NCBI GenBank assembly: GCA_958352145.1 | Contig: CATWNM010000006.1 | Location: 6,989 to 70,988, forward strand | Length of the DNA: 64,000 nt | Reading direction: 5' to 3' | Source: an uncultured Eubacteriales bacterium | GTDB taxonomy: Bacteria > Bacillota > Clostridia > Oscillospirales > CAG-272 | Shown: one piece after another, positions 1-6,806 of the stretch | Position numbering within the stretch: the stretch's first letter is position 1 | Layout: each line of letters opens with the position of its first letter | The notes under the pieces: model-generated | What the model saw: the letters and a program-made list of their open reading frames with translations, nothing else | What the model was told of the DNA's origin: nothing | Database searches by the model: none | Made by a program: the position numbers and the translations under genes

Positions 1-346
1 TATTTCTTAGCGCACTTAAATTATTGCAATATGTTACTCCTAAACTTATATTGATAATATCACATGGAATATTATCATAAATATATTTTAATGATAAAAT
101 AAGATTACTATTATCATAAGAGTTTTCGCTAAACACTTTGAAACAAATAATATTTGCATGTGATAAGTTCTTATATATTATAAACGAAACAGCGGTACCA
201 TGTCCTATTTCATCATCGCAATTGTCCTTAGAGACCTTCCCACAAGAATCGATCGAAAAAACAGGAAAGGACTCCCCATTAAAGCAAGGATGTTTCATAT
301 TTATTCCGCTGTCTAAAATAACAATAGTCGTAACTTGCTTTCTCAT
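1..346 (-). CDS. Subtilisin-like (S8) serine protease, 3'-truncated by the window edge
   Basis: The minus strand reads an ATG at 346 and stays open to base 1 (115 residues seen). The visible part is the N-terminal half of an S8 catalytic domain: the Asp motif VILDSGI (Asp12), the His motif GHGTA (His49) and the conserved strand DIINISLGV near residues 97-105. The catalytic Ser lies outside the window. There is no signal peptide and no propeptide, because the catalytic fold begins at residue 6, so the enzyme is predicted to be cytoplasmic. It is the last visible gene of the radical SAM/Cys-rich peptide cluster, 88 bases after the second precursor and behind a stem-loop. Inference: it removes the leader from the modified precursors. 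The S8 assignment is firm; the role is inferred from context. Confidence 0.85.
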   Translation of the reverse strand, partial: MRKQVTTIVILDSGINMKHPCFNGESFPVFSIDSCGKVSKDNCDDEIGHGTAVSFIIYKNLSHANIICFKVFSENSYDNSNLILSLKYIYDNIPCDIINISLGVTYCNNLSALRN

Positions 347-385
347 AAAAAACTTTTTTCCTATCCAATATGAAAGTTGTATTTA

Positions 386-426
386 TTGGATATGGCGGCA
401 GTTCATATGATTGCCGCCATATCCAA
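386..426 (-). promoter_or_regulatory. Perfect 15-bp stem-loop between precursor genes and protease gene
   Basis: Arms 386-400 and 412-426 are exact reverse complements (TTGGATATGGCGGCA) around an 11-base loop. It lies 9 bases past the stop of the second precursor and 40 bases before the protease ATG. No U-run follows on either strand, so a full Rho-independent terminator is unlikely. A 3' stabiliser, processing site or partial attenuator that keeps precursor mRNA more abundant than protease mRNA fits better. Confidence 0.8.
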
Positions 427-434
427 ACACATGT

Positions 435-581
435 TCAGCAGGCACCTTGACTGCAGCAATTTTTATCACCATTGCAACAATCCTCGGCGCCTTGTGAAGC
501 TCTTAAAACATCAAGGTAAAGGGTTATTTTTGACTTTTTCTTTTTCAGCAAAACCTTCTTTAAGTTCATTTTATTTAGCAA
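435..581 (-). CDS. Cys-rich RiPP precursor peptide, copy 2
   Basis: This is a 48-codon gene if it starts at the TTG at 581, which sits 6 bases after an AGGAGG (588-593). The ATG at 569 (44 aa) would be 18 bases from that site, so TTG is preferred. The N-terminal half is Lys-rich and leader-like (KKVLLKKKKSKITL). The C-terminal tail is a Cys-rich core, DCCNGDKNCCSQGAC, with the pattern CC-x5-CC-x4-C. The core matches copy 1 (ESCCNGDLGCCNKRCG) at CCNGDxxCC while the leaders differ more. No Gly-Gly site is present; a possible junction is near the Ala-Glu-Asp before the first Cys pair. It is transcribed after the radical SAM, carrier and copy-1 genes. The product is probably a modified Cys peptide; the modification is unknown. 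Confidence 0.75.
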   Translation of the reverse strand: MLNKMNLKKVLLKKKKSKITLYLDVLRASQGAEDCCNGDKNCCSQGAC

Positions 582-625
582 ATGAATCCTCCTTTCCGTT
601 CTATATTTTTATGCAAGTTCTTGAG

Positions 626-754
626 TTATCCACATCTCTTGTTACAACAACCGAGGTCACCGTTACAGCAACTTTCATCGCCATTTGTAAAAAGTTGAAT
701 TTTAGAAACAGTCTTCTTCTTTAATTCAACTTTCTTCAAGTTTTTTTTAAACAT
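626..754 (-). CDS. Cys-rich RiPP precursor peptide, copy 1
   Basis: A 42-residue ORF starting with ATG at 754, 7 bases after GGAGAG. The first 20 residues are basic and amphipathic (KKNLKKVELKKKTVSKIQ), resembling leaders of Firmicutes and Bacteroidetes RiPP precursors. The last 16 form the core ESCCNGDLGCCNKRCG, pattern CC-x5-CC-x3-C. All five Cys lie in the core and none in the leader. The gene lies 63 bases after the carrier-protein gene and is followed by a second, related precursor. The similarity of the two cores, with ribosome sites for both, supports real genes over chance ORFs. The nature of the cross-link (thioether, disulfide or other) cannot be read from sequence. Confidence 0.78.
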   Translation of the reverse strand: MFKKNLKKVELKKKTVSKIQLFTNGDESCCNGDLGCCNKRCG

Positions 755-817
755 TATAAAACTCTCCTTTCTTTAAATGATTTATAATTATTTTGGCAAT
801 GTTCCTTCACTTTAGAT

Positions 818-1054
818 TTATTCATTTTCACTCAAACCCAAAATATGTTTTACATTGTCAATATAATTATTAAATGTCATAAACTTCTCCATTGACAAAT
901 AATCATCTGGGATTTCGATTCCAAGTTCATTTTCTATACAAACTATTATTGAAATAAAAGTTATCGAGTCCAATTCTAACTTTTCATCTTGATTTTCAGA
1001 AACATAGATCCCATTTTCGTCCAATATTTTTCTAATTTGATTTTCGATTTTCAT
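818..1054 (-). CDS. Acyl/peptidyl-carrier-like protein of the RiPP cluster
   Basis: A 78-residue acidic four-helix carrier-type protein. The phosphopantetheine site is recognisable as LELDSITF with Ser30 after Asp29, followed by the typical helix and the GIEIPDDYL stretch. It lies 47 bases downstream of the radical SAM gene on the same strand and just ahead of the two precursors. Acyl-carrier-related proteins are known beside radical SAM maturases of clostridial Cys-rich peptides (recalled families: CcpM TIGR04068 and its ACP-related partner TIGR04069). The intact Ser suggests it can be loaded. A docking-only role cannot be excluded. Confidence 0.8.
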   Translation of the reverse strand: MKIENQIRKILDENGIYVSENQDEKLELDSITFISIIVCIENELGIEIPDDYLSMEKFMTFNNYIDNVKHILGLSENE

Positions 1055-1101
1055 ATTTTTGCCCTTTCAAAATAAGCATTGTTTTTTTGATGCAAAAATC
1101 A

Positions 1102-2445
1102 CTACAAAACAAGTTTTATTCTATCTCTGTAGTCCAAACATCTCAAATGTGCTTTTATCATTTCTCTTATCGGAAGGCATGCCGGAGAATGTTTTATATT
1201 TTTTGAGAATGGACATGAACCGCTACAACAAATAGGGTATAGTTCGCAATTATAACAGTTTTTATTGTGTACTCTATTCACAATCCATTGAACCGCTTTC
1301 TCACTATCAATAACTAAATTGCCGCCATCTGCTATGTAACCTATATTATCAATATCTTTATATTTGTCATCTTGCGATGCAAGAGAGCATTTATGCACAC
1401 TACCATCATAATATATCAAATACCCATTTTTCAGATTAGCTTCGCACATTCCAGTAACTGGACCAATGGCTATGAAATCAGCGGAATTTAGCCCCTTTTT
1501 GCTTGCTATATCATACCATTTCCTGTAATAACTTTCTTCATTGGCTAATATTTCTACTTTGTTCTCAGTGATTCTGTCTCCTCCCCAGTCTCTCACTCCT
1601 TGAAAATAAACGCTAAATCTTTTATCATTCCCAAAATCTTCAGCTAATAAATCTAGATATTCATCTAAATGCTTTTCAACAAACGGCGTCATATTTGCAC
1701 GAATCACCATCTTGAAAGAAAATGTATTAACATTATTTTTTATAGAAACCAAATTTGAATATACTCTTTGAAAAGAATCTTTATTAACGCAATGAGGACG
1801 TTGAACATTATGTGTAGTTTCTGCTCCATCAATACAAACTTGATATGATAGTACTCTATGTGCTATTAATGATTTAAATGTTTCCAAATCTAAATTATAA
1901 CCATTTGTTGTAATCATACCGATAAGCGGCACTTTATTTTCTTTACATATTTCGTCAATTTCTTTAGTCATTCTAAGAACTCTTTCTTTATACAATAAAG
2001 GTTCTCCGCCAAACCAATTCAATCTTACCTTTTTATATTTTTTTATGTTCTTTCTGCAAAAATCAAGTATATTTTTCTCTGTTTGATCGTTCATAGTTTC
2101 TTCTGCTGGAGTTTCATAGCAATATACACATCTAAAATTGCAATTATTAGTCGGTAAAATAGTCAAATAAAGCCAATCGTTAGAATATACATGTTGTTCA
2201 TGCATAGCTTCAACCAATAACGATTCATCAAAATCAAAATCAATCAGAAATTTATTTTCATATAATTTTTTTACATATTCATCTGTGCTAATTGCATCAT
2301 CTATAGAGGTCATTTTCATTGTTTCAATAATCTTATCTGCATGCAAAGGTGAAAATTTTAAATATTGACTACGCAACAAATTAAGCATTAACAATTCGCC
2401 ATTATTGTTTTTTTCCATTATTACATATCGACTTGGTTTGAGCAT
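1102..2445 (-). CDS. Radical SAM/SPASM peptide maturase
   Basis: 447 residues. Residues 1-95 form an N-terminal domain of the kind that binds precursor leaders. The radical SAM core has CNFRCVYC (Cys102, Cys106, Cys109) for the SAM-binding 4Fe-4S cluster and GGEP at 146-149. The C-terminal third carries the Cys-rich SPASM set: GMCEAN, HKCSLA, CYNCELYPICCSGSC and SPAC, which would hold auxiliary Fe-S clusters. Such enzymes make thioether, C-C or C-O cross-links in ribosomal peptides. Its leader is preceded by an AAGGAG site and a sigma-A-type promoter, and it is the first gene of the cluster. It resembles CcpM-type maturases in context, but the precursor cores here do not match the Clo7bot peptides I remember, so the product may be new. 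Confidence 0.9.
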   Translation of the reverse strand: MLKPSRYVIMEKNNNGELLMLNLLRSQYLKFSPLHADKIIETMKMTSIDDAISTDEYVKKLYENKFLIDFDFDESLLVEAMHEQHVYSNDWLYLTILPTNNCNFRCVYCYETPAEETMNDQTEKNILDFCRKNIKKYKKVRLNWFGGEPLLYKERVLRMTKEIDEICKENKVPLIGMITTNGYNLDLETFKSLIAHRVLSYQVCIDGAETTHNVQRPHCVNKDSFQRVYSNLVSIKNNVNTFSFKMVIRANMTPFVEKHLDEYLDLLAEDFGNDKRFSVYFQGVRDWGGDRITENKVEILANEESYYRKWYDIASKKGLNSADFIAIGPVTGMCEANLKNGYLIYYDGSVHKCSLASQDDKYKDIDNIGYIADGGNLVIDSEKAVQWIVNRVHNKNCYNCELYPICCSGSCPFSKNIKHSPACLPIREMIKAHLRCLDYRDRIKLVL

Positions 2446-2493
2446 AAAAGCATTCTCCTTAATTTTACTTAAACTTATTATTATACTGTAAAG

Positions 2494-2522
2494 ATTTTAT
2501 AATATTTTCTTAATTTTGTCAA
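2494..2522 (-). promoter_or_regulatory. Sigma-A-type promoter of the RiPP cluster
   Basis: On the minus strand TTGACA (2517-2522) and TAAAAT (2494-2499) are separated by exactly 17 bases. The pair lies about 50 bases upstream of the radical SAM start, in AT-rich DNA. A second TATAAT-like box lies just downstream (2482-2487). Confidence 0.6.
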
Positions 2523-2669
2523 CATATTTTGTTAGGAATACAAAAAATACAGACAGGGAAAAGCCACCACGAATTCAATGCTTGTCCAGTTCTGTGAAAG
2601 TTGTGGCACTGATAGAAAGACGAGTTGTCTGAATATTTTTCTACTTATAATATTTCCCCTGCCATGTAT

Positions 2670-3190
2670 ATGCATATCAAAAACCGGCGGAACCGTCCGC
2701 TACAGGACAAAAAATATCCTTATGTATATGTAAACGGGATATATCTGTGCTGAAATTGGAGCGGAAAGTATGAAAATGTAGCTGTTTAGGTGACAATCGC
2801 GATAAATGAAGACGATTACCGCGAGGTGTTGGGTATAGCCGAAGGAATAAAAGAGGATAAAACCAGCTGGGTTACATTTTTCAAATGGCTAAAAGGTCGC
2901 GGTTTAGACGGCGTAAAACTTGTCGTCAGCGGCAAAAATGCTTGGGGGATGCTGAAAGCCGTAGAAGAAGCATATCCAGAGGCAAAATACCAGCGTTGCA
3001 CCATCCATTTTTATAGAAACATATTCTCTGTTGTTCCCCGATCCAAAGTAAAGCATGTAGCCAAGATACTTAAGGCGATTTACGCCCAAGAGAACAAAAA
3101 AGCCCGGGAGAAAACGAAAGCGTTATTGCGAAGCTTAGAAGTATGAAGCATCTGGAGGCGATGGAGACCGACCAAGCGCTGGCAAGCTAG
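2670..3190 (+). pseudogene. Decayed IS256-family (mutator) transposase
   Basis: The reading frame gives KNRRNRPLQDKKYPYVYVNGIYL, then a TGA, NWSGKYENVAV, a TAG, and then an open stretch from 2790 to 3146 with EVLGIAEGIKEDKTSW, the VKLVVS strand and AKYQRCTIHFYRNIFSVVPR, all hallmarks of IS256 transposases. The end is frameshifted: a second frame gives KLRSMKHLEAMETDQALAS and ends at 3190. Two in-frame stops, a frameshift and the lack of both ends show a dead remnant. It sits upstream of the RiPP cluster and marks past mobile-element traffic in this island. Confidence 0.85.
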
Positions 3191-3377
3191 CAGACAACCC
3201 ACAAGACGTCAAGAGCAAGCCAAGTGGATCCGCCGCCCTTCACCCCCTGCGCCCTGCCTGCTGTAATATACAAGGGGCGGTCGCCCGTCCAATGTAACGG
3301 ATTTCTGCATTTGCGCATAACTCTTGATCTTACCGTCTTTAATTCTTTGGAGTGTGAGCCCGCCGGATATATAATTT

Positions 3378-3618
3378 AAGACCACCGGTAAACCGGTGGT
3401 CTTGCACAGCCCCTATAAGGGGGCTATTACCAGCTTAACCCCTGAAAGGAGCACCGAATTATATTATTGCATCTCGCGCACTGCTACCCGTAAACGGGTC
3501 GAACGCACTATTCATTCTTGTGTGATACTTTATACGGTATTTTTCTTATTTTGGGGCTTGCTTATAGCTCGCCCCTTTTAAGCGTCTTTTCCCTCCCCCG
3601 GTAGAACCGGGGTTTTTT
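3378..3618. repeat. Hairpin-rich non-coding element, possible IS200/IS605-type end
   Basis: Within 240 bases there are several perfect or near-perfect hairpins: AAGACCACCGGT/ACCGGTGGTCTT (3378-3403), AGCCCC/GGGGGCT (about 3399-3414), ACCCG/CGGGT (about 3487-3500), GGGGC/GCCCC (3553-3574) and CCCCGG/CCGGGG followed by six T (3596-3618, a plus-strand terminator-like end). No ORF with a ribosome site fits. The GCCCC-loop-GGGGCTATT piece recalls a similar piece at 5341-5357. Compact arrays of hairpins are typical of IS200/IS605-type ends or of a structured RNA. I could not identify the element. Confidence 0.4.
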
Positions 3619-3792
3619 CGAATACAAAATGAAAGCGAATACAAGTACTTTCCGAAAGGCATTTCTGAGTACTTGTTTGACACATCTCTGAAAGATGCGA
3701 TCGCCACGTTGCTCACAGAAGAAAATCGGAAAAAATCAAAATCAATATACAATTTAGCGGAAAATATAGTAAAAAATGGCGGTAAAAATTAG
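3613..3792 (+). pseudogene. Orphan C-terminal gene fragment
   Basis: An open frame runs into a TAG at 3790-3792 without any start codon or ribosome site. It reads FRIQNESEYKYFPKG, ISEYLFDTSLKDAIATLL and a charged helical end. It looks like the last 55-60 residues of a real protein joined to the hairpin element at its 5' side. I do not recognise the family. A perfect 10-bp hairpin (3793-3819) directly follows the stop, as expected at a former gene end. Confidence 0.35.
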
Positions 3793-3819
3793 TTAGGTAC
3801 GTACCGTTCACGTACCTAA
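3793..3819. terminator. Hairpin after the orphan fragment
   Basis: TTAGGTACGT (3793-3802) and ACGTACCTAA (3810-3819) pair perfectly around a 7-base loop and are followed by TTTGAG. This is a weak terminator for the plus strand. Confidence 0.5.
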
Positions 3820-3849
3820 TTTGAGTAAAAACACAATATATAGTATCAA

Positions 3850-3891
3850 AAACAAAGAAAAGCCACAAAATATTGTGGTTTTTCTTTGTTT
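3850..3891. terminator. Bidirectional terminator
   Basis: The arms AAACAAAGAAAAGCCACAA and TTGTGGTTTTTCTTTGTTT pair over 19 positions with one G-T. A-rich and T-rich flanks make it usable from both sides. It lies 97 bases past the end of the minus-strand membrane-protein gene. Confidence 0.65.
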
Positions 3892-3987
3892 GGTGGAGCC
3901 ACATGAAAAAGATTTTTTCGGCAGTTTTGCGTATGAATTCGAACTCTCACACAATGTATGTACTATCGTTTGTTTCCCTCAATATAC

Positions 3988-4440
3988 TTAGCAATTTCTA
4001 TCACTTTCAACATCAGTTACTGTTTTGGAGATAGAATTGCGATAAGCATTTAATCCGATTCTTCCAATTGTACCTAATGCCAGTACTATCAGTGGTGCAA
4101 TGACACCTGCTGCCACTCCCAAACTCCCAGCTAAAGCACTGGAAATAAAAGAAACAACAAAAAACTTAGTGACAGTTGCGTGCTCATTAAACTCTTTGAT
4201 AGCATCTTTGTATTTATTGTCACCTAATATAAATTTATCGAATTCTTCCTTAAATGATTTTAAATAGTCTCCTTTTCCATTTCCGCCAAAAGAAGTAGTA
4301 TGGTCAGGACCGGTAACATTAATCCAGATCTGCATCGCTTCTTCTTCAGAATGGTTTAATAAGAGACTCTTTACCAATTCCTGCTGAAATGGCTCTAAAA
4401 CATCAATTAATTCTTCTGTCTTAAATTCCGGTATGTTCAT
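3988..4440 (-). CDS. Membrane protein paired with a trypsin-like protease
   Basis: 150 residues. Residues 1-90 are predicted helical and soluble (PEFKTEELIDVLEPFQQELVK; IWINVTGPDHTTSFGG). Residues 92-125 form a hydrophobic hairpin (FFVVSFISSALAGSL, then APLIVLALGTIGRIG), likely two transmembrane helices, with a short polar tail. The ATG lies two bases after the stop of the upstream protease gene, so the two are probably translationally coupled. I do not recognise a named family. The layout, a small soluble domain plus a TM hairpin beside a trypsin-like domain, resembles effector parts of the trypsin-containing conflict systems described by Aravind and colleagues. The function is inferred only. 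Confidence 0.6.
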   Translation of the reverse strand: MNIPEFKTEELIDVLEPFQQELVKSLLLNHSEEEAMQIWINVTGPDHTTSFGGNGKGDYLKSFKEEFDKFILGDNKYKDAIKEFNEHATVTKFFVVSFISSALAGSLGVAAGVIAPLIVLALGTIGRIGLNAYRNSISKTVTDVESDRNC

Positions 4441-4442
4441 CT

Positions 4443-5105
4443 TTAATCTCCAATCATTTTAGAAATATATTCGGCAGAAAGGCACTGTGTTGTCTGATGC
4501 AATTCTCTGGGATTAATTCCCCCCAGAGGAATCCCACTATAAGCGGAAAATGCACCAATTAAAATCCCTATAATTTTATTTAGTTTCTTTGAATAAATCA
4601 TTGAACCCGATTGCCCTGGGCGGGTTTGGGTATTAATAACACAGTGTTTAGCCTTTACACCAGAACAGTTCAATAATATTTTCGCACCTATAAGGGCAGT
4701 TTGCATTGTAAGGACGCGTCTTCCTTCAACGCAATGTGGGAATCCTAATATATACACCTCATCTCCAACGCTAACATCATCTGTGCCACCTATTGGAATA
4801 GTCGGACAAATACCATTGATAATTGGAGTCTTAAAGGCAAGTATTACAATATCCCTAAACGGATCGCTATGCTTTATACAAACATCCGCGAAACTACAGC
4901 TGTTAACTGTGGTATCTTGGTATTCGTCAAAGGATGAAATAGAGGGAAGAATAATTACAAGTCCATCATCACTATCTCCTACAACATGTCTCGGAGCGAC
5001 AACATACTGACCGTTTGATATAAGGAATCCTGTTCCCAACATTTGAATGTTGTTGCCATCTCTTTTACCAATTGTAAAAACAAATTGGGTCATTATATCT
5101 AACAT
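4443..5105 (-). CDS. Trypsin-like (S1-fold) serine protease
   Basis: 220 residues with a complete catalytic triad: His40 in APRHVVG, Asp85 in FRDIVIL, and Ser166 in RPGQSGS. Strand pattern and length match a single S1/PA-clan protease domain without a PDZ domain. There is no signal peptide, so it should act in the cytoplasm, unlike DegP/HtrA. It is translated just before the membrane-protein gene (2-base gap). A stand-alone intracellular trypsin domain coupled to a TM partner is typical of sensing/effector cassettes in bacterial conflict systems, in which the protease activates an effector. That role is inference; a housekeeping protease is the alternative. Confidence 0.8.
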   Translation of the reverse strand: MLDIMTQFVFTIGKRDGNNIQMLGTGFLISNGQYVVAPRHVVGDSDDGLVIILPSISSFDEYQDTTVNSCSFADVCIKHSDPFRDIVILAFKTPIINGICPTIPIGGTDDVSVGDEVYILGFPHCVEGRRVLTMQTALIGAKILLNCSGVKAKHCVINTQTRPGQSGSMIYSKKLNKIIGILIGAFSAYSGIPLGGINPRELHQTTQCLSAEYISKMIGD

Positions 5106-5154
5106 GATTTTTACACCTTCTATGATTCATTTTTATTATTATGGAAACTCTCTG

Positions 5155-5390
5155 TTCTACAGGGAGAGGTATCCCGTAAAAAGCTTTAGCTTCAAGCGTC
5201 GAGCGAAGCGAGCTATTATTAAAGATACTAGATGTTAAAACAAATTAAATTTGGTTATGAATTACCCTTTTAAGGGTGGTAGGGCAGTAGATGCAAGAGA
5301 AAGAATAATTCAGTGCGTCTTTAGATGCTTGCCGGTACCATGCCCTTTTAGGGCTATTCAAGCCTCTGGCTTAGCCGGAGGTTATGACTA
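5155..5390. repeat. Structured non-coding remnant, probable IS200/IS605-type right end
   Basis: This non-coding stretch contains TACCCTTTTAAGGGTGG (5262-5278), TGCCCTTTTAGGGCTATT (5341-5358) and ends with CCTCTGGCTTAGCCGGAGG followed by TTATGAC (5363-5388). A terminal GC hairpin followed by a TTATGAC/TTGAC-like end is a recalled property of IS200/IS605 (TnpB) right ends. No tnpA or tnpB remains. The piece lies directly before an IS3-type element. Confidence 0.4.
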
Positions 5391-5477
5391 ATTATAACAC
5401 AAATTTGTTTCTCTTTCAATTCCTACAAAAAAATGTCGTAAAATTGTTTCAATGCTTTCAATATAGGAGTTGAAAAT

Positions 5478-5741
5478 ATGAGAACATACACACAAGAAGA
5501 AAAACAAGCGGTCATTGCCCGTTTTATATCCGGTGAACCGTCCACGAGTATCCTCGCCGACACCAGCATACCCAAGAGTACATTTTACAGTTGGTTACGC
5601 ATTTACCGCGAAGATCAGGAATTGTCCAAACGAAAGACGGTAAATATCCGAATTTCCATTTGCTTGAAAACAAAGTCGCACGCTTGGAAAGTATCGTTGA
5701 AATTCTCAAATCTGCAACCTGCACGCCGAGATCGCCATTGA
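5478..5741 (+). CDS. IS3-family transposase, OrfA (helix-turn-helix part)
   Basis: 87 residues with ATG at 5478 after TAGGAG. The first 55 residues are an HTH of the IS3 OrfA type (TQEEKQAVIARFISGE; PKSTFYSWLRIY). After residue 55 the frame appears wrong: the expected coiled coil (NFHLLENKVARLE) is encoded in the -1 frame, where OrfB is read. No clear A6G slippery site is seen at the switch. In related elements I remember this stretch as one continuous frame, so the copy may carry an inactivating indel near 5640-5655 rather than programmed frameshifting. Confidence 0.75.
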   Translation: MRTYTQEEKQAVIARFISGEPSTSILADTSIPKSTFYSWLRIYREDQELSKRKTVNIRISICLKTKSHAWKVSLKFSNLQPARRDRH

Positions 5742-6748
5742 GACAACAGCTATATGCTGCTGAACAGCTTTACGGCAAATATAACGTGCATGTAATCTGC
5801 GATGCGTTTGACATTCCCCGAGGAACATTTTATAACCACGTTCTCCGCAACAAGAAAGACAACACATGGTATGCGAAACGTCGGGAGGAACTACGGCTTC
5901 GCATACAGGAGATATACGACGAAAGCAATCAGATCTTCGGTGCCGCCAAAATTGCGGCAGTTATGAAAAGTGAAGGATTCAAAGTCAGTAACGAAATGGT
6001 GCACACACTCATGCGTGATATGGGATTGGTCAGCATTCGCCAGTCGGCCAAAAAGCTATACGAGGACGAAAGGCGCAAATACAAAAATCACCTTAATCAA
6101 GAGTTTGACGTGAACAAGCCCAATGAAGTATGGGTTAGTGATGTTACATATTTCAAGTACGGTGAAAACGCTTATTACATTTGCGTAATTATTGACTTGT
6201 TCTCACGTATGGTTGTGGGGTACAAAATTGGAAAAACAAACAGCACACAACTTGTAAAGTCCACTTTTCAGATCGCATATAAAGTACGTCAACCGGATTC
6301 GAGTCTGATATTCCATACTGACCGTGGTGGCAACTATCGTTCTAAGACGATGAACGACTATATGTGGTCACTACACATCACGCACTCTTTTTCGCGTGCG
6401 CACGTGCCTTATGACAATTCTGTAATGGAGTCGTTCTTTTCTTCTATGAAGCGTGAAGAAATGTATCGTACAAAGTATCGCTCGGAATCGGACTTTCGAA
6501 GTGCAGTGGGCAAGTACATCATTTTCTACAATACCAAACGCCCACACAAGAAACTGCAATACAAGACTCCCGAACAGAAGGAAGAAGAATATGCCTTGAA
6601 GGATGTGGTTAATAAGGAACGTGCAGATAGACTGATGGGTTCGAAAAGGTTTGTTTTTAAATCTTCGGATTATAAAATTCGAGTTTTTCTGTTTTTAATC
6701 CAGCTAATAAAAAGAAAATGCGACCTCGAAAAGCCGCATAAATACTAG
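5591..6748 (+). CDS. IS3-family transposase, OrfB (DDE integrase part)
   Basis: 385 residues in the -1 frame relative to OrfA. The leucine-zipper-like LLENKVARLESIVEIL is near residues 25-40, an HTH-like domain follows, and then the rve core: first Asp in VSDVTYF, second Asp in HTDRGGNY, and Glu in DNSVMESFFSSMKREE, with the downstream FYNTKRPHKKLQYKTPEQ. The DDE set is complete. The last 35 residues are unusually hydrophobic and basic, perhaps read-through past the normal end. Clear terminal inverted repeats were not found. It ends 60 bases from the tRNA-Ser 3' end. Confidence 0.85.
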   Translation: MVTHLPRRSGIVQTKDGKYPNFHLLENKVARLESIVEILKSATCTPRSPLRQQLYAAEQLYGKYNVHVICDAFDIPRGTFYNHVLRNKKDNTWYAKRREELRLRIQEIYDESNQIFGAAKIAAVMKSEGFKVSNEMVHTLMRDMGLVSIRQSAKKLYEDERRKYKNHLNQEFDVNKPNEVWVSDVTYFKYGENAYYICVIIDLFSRMVVGYKIGKTNSTQLVKSTFQIAYKVRQPDSSLIFHTDRGGNYRSKTMNDYMWSLHITHSFSRAHVPYDNSVMESFFSSMKREEMYRTKYRSESDFRSAVGKYIIFYNTKRPHKKLQYKTPEQKEEEYALKDVVNKERADRLMGSKRFVFKSSDYKIRVFLFLIQLIKRKCDLEKPHKY

Positions 6749-6756
6749 GTTTTATA

Positions 6757-6806
6757 AAAAACACCATTGAGTCTGAACTTGAGAGTTCAGATTTCAATGG
6801 TGTTTT
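6757..6806. terminator. Bidirectional terminator between tRNA-Ser and transposase
   Basis: AAAACACCATTGA (6757-6769) pairs with TCAATGGTGTTTT (6794-6806), and TCTGAACT with AGTTCAGA inside it. A and T tracts at both ends allow termination from both directions. Confidence 0.8.

Noticed and set aside
138..724. Two plus-strand ORFs of 90 and 115 codons at the window start
   Set aside because: They are antisense to the protease and to the two precursor peptides, have no ribosome sites and encode no recognisable domain.
3893..3955. A piece resembling a tRNA 3' end (TGGTGGAGCCA and TTCGAACTCTC)
   Set aside because: The two parts cannot be folded into a tRNA or T-arm and the similarity to the tRNA-Ser end is too short to call an attachment-site copy.
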